The notes below the pieces were generated by a model. That model worked only from the letters and a program-made list of their open reading frames with translations. It ran no database searches and had not been told where the DNA came from. From CAYMUC01 sp964471865 (GTDB lineage Bacteria; Actinomycetota; Acidimicrobiia; Acidimicrobiales; Ilumatobacteraceae): 7,440 nt of DNA. The translations under genes and the position numbers were made by a program. The stretch spans positions 1 to 7,440 of the forward strand of contig CAYYHU010000061.1 of the NCBI GenBank assembly GCA_964471865.1, in the 5' to 3' direction. This document shows positions 7,061 through 7,440 of this stretch, piece by piece (positions within the stretch are counted from its first letter, which is position 1; the number at the start of each line of letters is the position of its first letter).

Positions 7061-7066
7061 AGTATC
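7061..7066 (-). promoter_or_regulatory. Possible -10 element of the TetR gene
   Basis: The minus strand reads GATACT (4 of 6 match to TATAAT), followed by GGTCCG and then the GTG at 7054, which fits a leaderless start. It is partly inside the palindrome at 7063-7076. The -35 region is not recognisable as a hexamer. Confidence 0.4.
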
Positions 7067-7076
7067 GCATGCGATA
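7063..7076. promoter_or_regulatory. Perfect 14-bp palindrome, candidate TetR operator
   Basis: TATCGCATGCGATA is its own reverse complement over all 14 bases, and one further complementary pair (A7061/T7078) lies outside one mismatch. Length, symmetry and position over the predicted -10 of the adjacent TetR gene match a classic autorepressor site. The binding partner is inference. Confidence 0.6.
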
Positions 7077-7081
7077 TTGCG

Positions 7082-7091
7082 CCCGATCGGG
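7082..7091. promoter_or_regulatory. Second palindrome upstream of the TetR gene
   Basis: CCCGATCGGG is a perfect 10-bp palindrome whose centre is 17 bp from that of the 14-bp palindrome. It falls where the -35 region of the TetR promoter would be. It may be a second regulator site or a coincidence of GC-rich sequence, since its sequence differs from the first palindrome. Confidence 0.3.
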
Positions 7092-7119
7092 TCCGAACAG
7101 CACGGGCCCTGCACAGACA

Positions 7120-7133
7120 CGAACACGTCATCG
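7120..7133. repeat. 14-bp direct repeat, copy 1
   Basis: CGAACACGTCATCG occurs here and again, identically, at 7323-7336, 203 bp away. Both copies are in the gene-free region and bracket the hairpin at 7247-7265. They could be binding sites for one regulator serving the two divergent promoters, or a remnant duplication. Confidence 0.55.
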
Positions 7134-7246
7134 TCCCGACTCGTGGGTTCTCATCATCAGGTGTCCATGGGAATCTGGACCCCAACATCCACGACCCACC
7201 AGTACTGCGTAGCCGTGGTCCTCACCCGTGAATGAGCCAGTCATGA

Positions 7247-7265
7247 TGTGGGCCTCGGGCCCACA
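7247..7265. promoter_or_regulatory. Strong hairpin/palindrome, 8-bp perfect stem with 3-base loop
   Basis: TGTGGGCC at 7247-7254 pairs perfectly with GGCCCACA at 7258-7265 around TCG. No T-tract follows on either strand, and no gene ends here, so an ordinary rho-independent terminator is unlikely. An operator or a structured leader upstream of the second SDR is more plausible. Confidence 0.45.
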
Positions 7266-7294
7266 GGGGTGCGGCGTGGAAAGATAGAAGCCTT

Positions 7295-7313
7295 CAGACG
7301 TCGCGGGCGTCTG
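7295..7313 (+). promoter_or_regulatory. Second hairpin in the leader of the second SDR
   Basis: CAGACG at 7295-7300 pairs with CGTCTG at 7308-7313. As plus-strand RNA the stem extends inward by one G-U and one C-G pair to 8 bp with a GCG loop. The wobble pair works only in plus-strand RNA, which fits a 5' leader element of the rightward gene if transcription starts upstream of it. Confidence 0.35.
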
Positions 7314-7322
7314 GTAACACGG

Positions 7323-7336
7323 CGAACACGTCATCG
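7323..7336. repeat. 14-bp direct repeat, copy 2
   Basis: Identical to CGAACACGTCATCG at 7120-7133. This copy is about 50 bp before the start codon of the second SDR. Confidence 0.55.
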
Positions 7337-7375
7337 GAATCGCGCAGTCGGGGCTGATGACATCGACACAACGAC

Positions 7376-7382
7376 GAAGGGG
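7376..7382 (+). promoter_or_regulatory. Ribosome binding site of the second SDR
   Basis: GAAGGGG is followed by 5 bases and the ATG at 7388. It supports that start and shows that this gene, unlike the SDR at 5601, is translated from a leadered mRNA. Confidence 0.7.
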
Positions 7383-7387
7383 TTGTC

Positions 7388-7440
7388 ATGGATTTGGGTT
7401 TGGCGGGGAAGCGGGTGTTGGTGACGGGTTCGACCAAGGG
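7388..7440 (+). CDS. SDR family oxidoreductase, N-terminal fragment cut by the window edge
   Basis: Seventeen complete codons and two further bases are visible. They read MDLGLAGKRVLVTGSTK followed by a codon starting GG, which is the first beta strand and the start of the glycine-rich TGxxxGxG cofactor loop of a classical short-chain dehydrogenase/reductase. Nothing can be said about catalytic residues or substrate. The ribosome binding site at 7376-7382 supports the start. Codon choice is conspicuous: all three leucines are TTG, and GGG, GTG and GCG are frequent, whereas the SDR at 5601 mostly uses CTC and CTG for leucine. The sample is tiny, but it may hint at a gene of different history or expression. 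Confidence 0.75.
   Translation, partial: MDLGLAGKRVLVTGSTK

Larger units (their letters stand above)
7055..7387. other. Gene-free control region between TetR and the second SDR
   Basis: About 330 bp with no convincing gene. It holds the two palindromes next to the TetR start, a 14-bp direct repeat (7120-7133 and 7323-7336), a perfect 8-bp-stem hairpin (7247-7265), a second hairpin (7295-7313), a short A-rich patch GAAAGATAGAAG at 7279-7290, and a ribosome binding site at 7376-7382. I see no clear -35/-10 pair for the rightward gene. A 68-codon frame on the minus strand (7334-7128) is open but has no recognisable domain. Confidence 0.6.

Noticed and set aside
7055..7126. N-terminal extension of the TetR protein from GTG 7126
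   Set aside because: The extra residues include cysteines and prolines atypical of TetR arms, and the DNA carries palindromes and a -10 candidate. It is better read as promoter sequence, although not excluded.
7128..7334. 68-codon open frame on the - strand in the gene-free region
   Set aside because: No family resemblance; it spans the hairpins and lies on the strand opposite the expected leader. I see no ribosome binding site that would make it convincing.
1..7440. CRISPR array, tRNA/rRNA, insertion sequence, toxin-antitoxin or phage genes
   Set aside because: No regularly spaced repeats, no tRNA-like cloverleaf or rRNA stretch noticed, no transposase or integrase motifs, and no small paired toxin-antitoxin frames were seen.

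Overview
The window is GC-rich, densely coding DNA. It carries an F420-type luciferase-like oxidoreductase, a P450, SnoaL/NTF2-like and split-barrel flavoprotein genes, GTG starts and apparent leaderless -10/start-codon arrangements. This points to an actinomycete-type organism (mycobacterial, nocardial or Acidimicrobiia-like); the exact lineage cannot be read from the sequence. The mix suggests an accessory catabolic or oxidative-modification locus, for example for lipid, steroid, terpenoid or xenobiotic substrates. The substrate itself is not visible.

Layout. (1) Positions 2-2324, + strand: a phosphotransferase of the aminoglycoside-phosphotransferase/ACAD10-11 type, probably entering from beyond the left edge. 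It is translationally coupled (TGATG) to a small helical protein that resembles the DUF6285 type, and 44 bp later comes a ThuA-like protein with a strong ribosome binding site. (2) Positions 5510-2378, - strand: an operon-like run of LLM-class oxidoreductase, cytochrome P450 (stop and start overlap), SnoaL/NTF2-like protein and PNPOx-like split-barrel flavoprotein. It converges on the ThuA gene with a 53-bp gap. (3) Position 5601 onward, + strand: a complete SDR oxidoreductase, divergent from the LLM gene across 90 bp, and apparently leaderless. (4) Positions 7054-6359, - strand: a TetR-family repressor whose last 40 bp lie antisense over the end of the SDR gene. (5) Positions 7055-7387: a regulatory region without a gene, rich in palindromes and hairpins. 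(6) Position 7388 onward, + strand: the first 17 codons of a second SDR, cut by the window edge.

How it may work together (inference): the P450 and LLM enzyme would oxidise or reduce a hydrophobic substrate. The two SDRs would interconvert alcohol and ketone groups. The NTF2-like and split-barrel proteins would act as accessory isomerase/hydratase and flavin/deazaflavin proteins. The phosphotransferase/small-protein pair is of a kind seen beside acyl-CoA metabolism genes. The TetR protein is the obvious candidate local regulator, and a perfect 14-bp palindrome sits on its own predicted -10 region.

I did not find a convincing undescribed defence, mobile or RNA-guided system. The most useful leads are the palindrome-dense control region at 7055-7387, the coupled small protein at 1024 and the LLM-P450-NTF2-PNPOx cassette.
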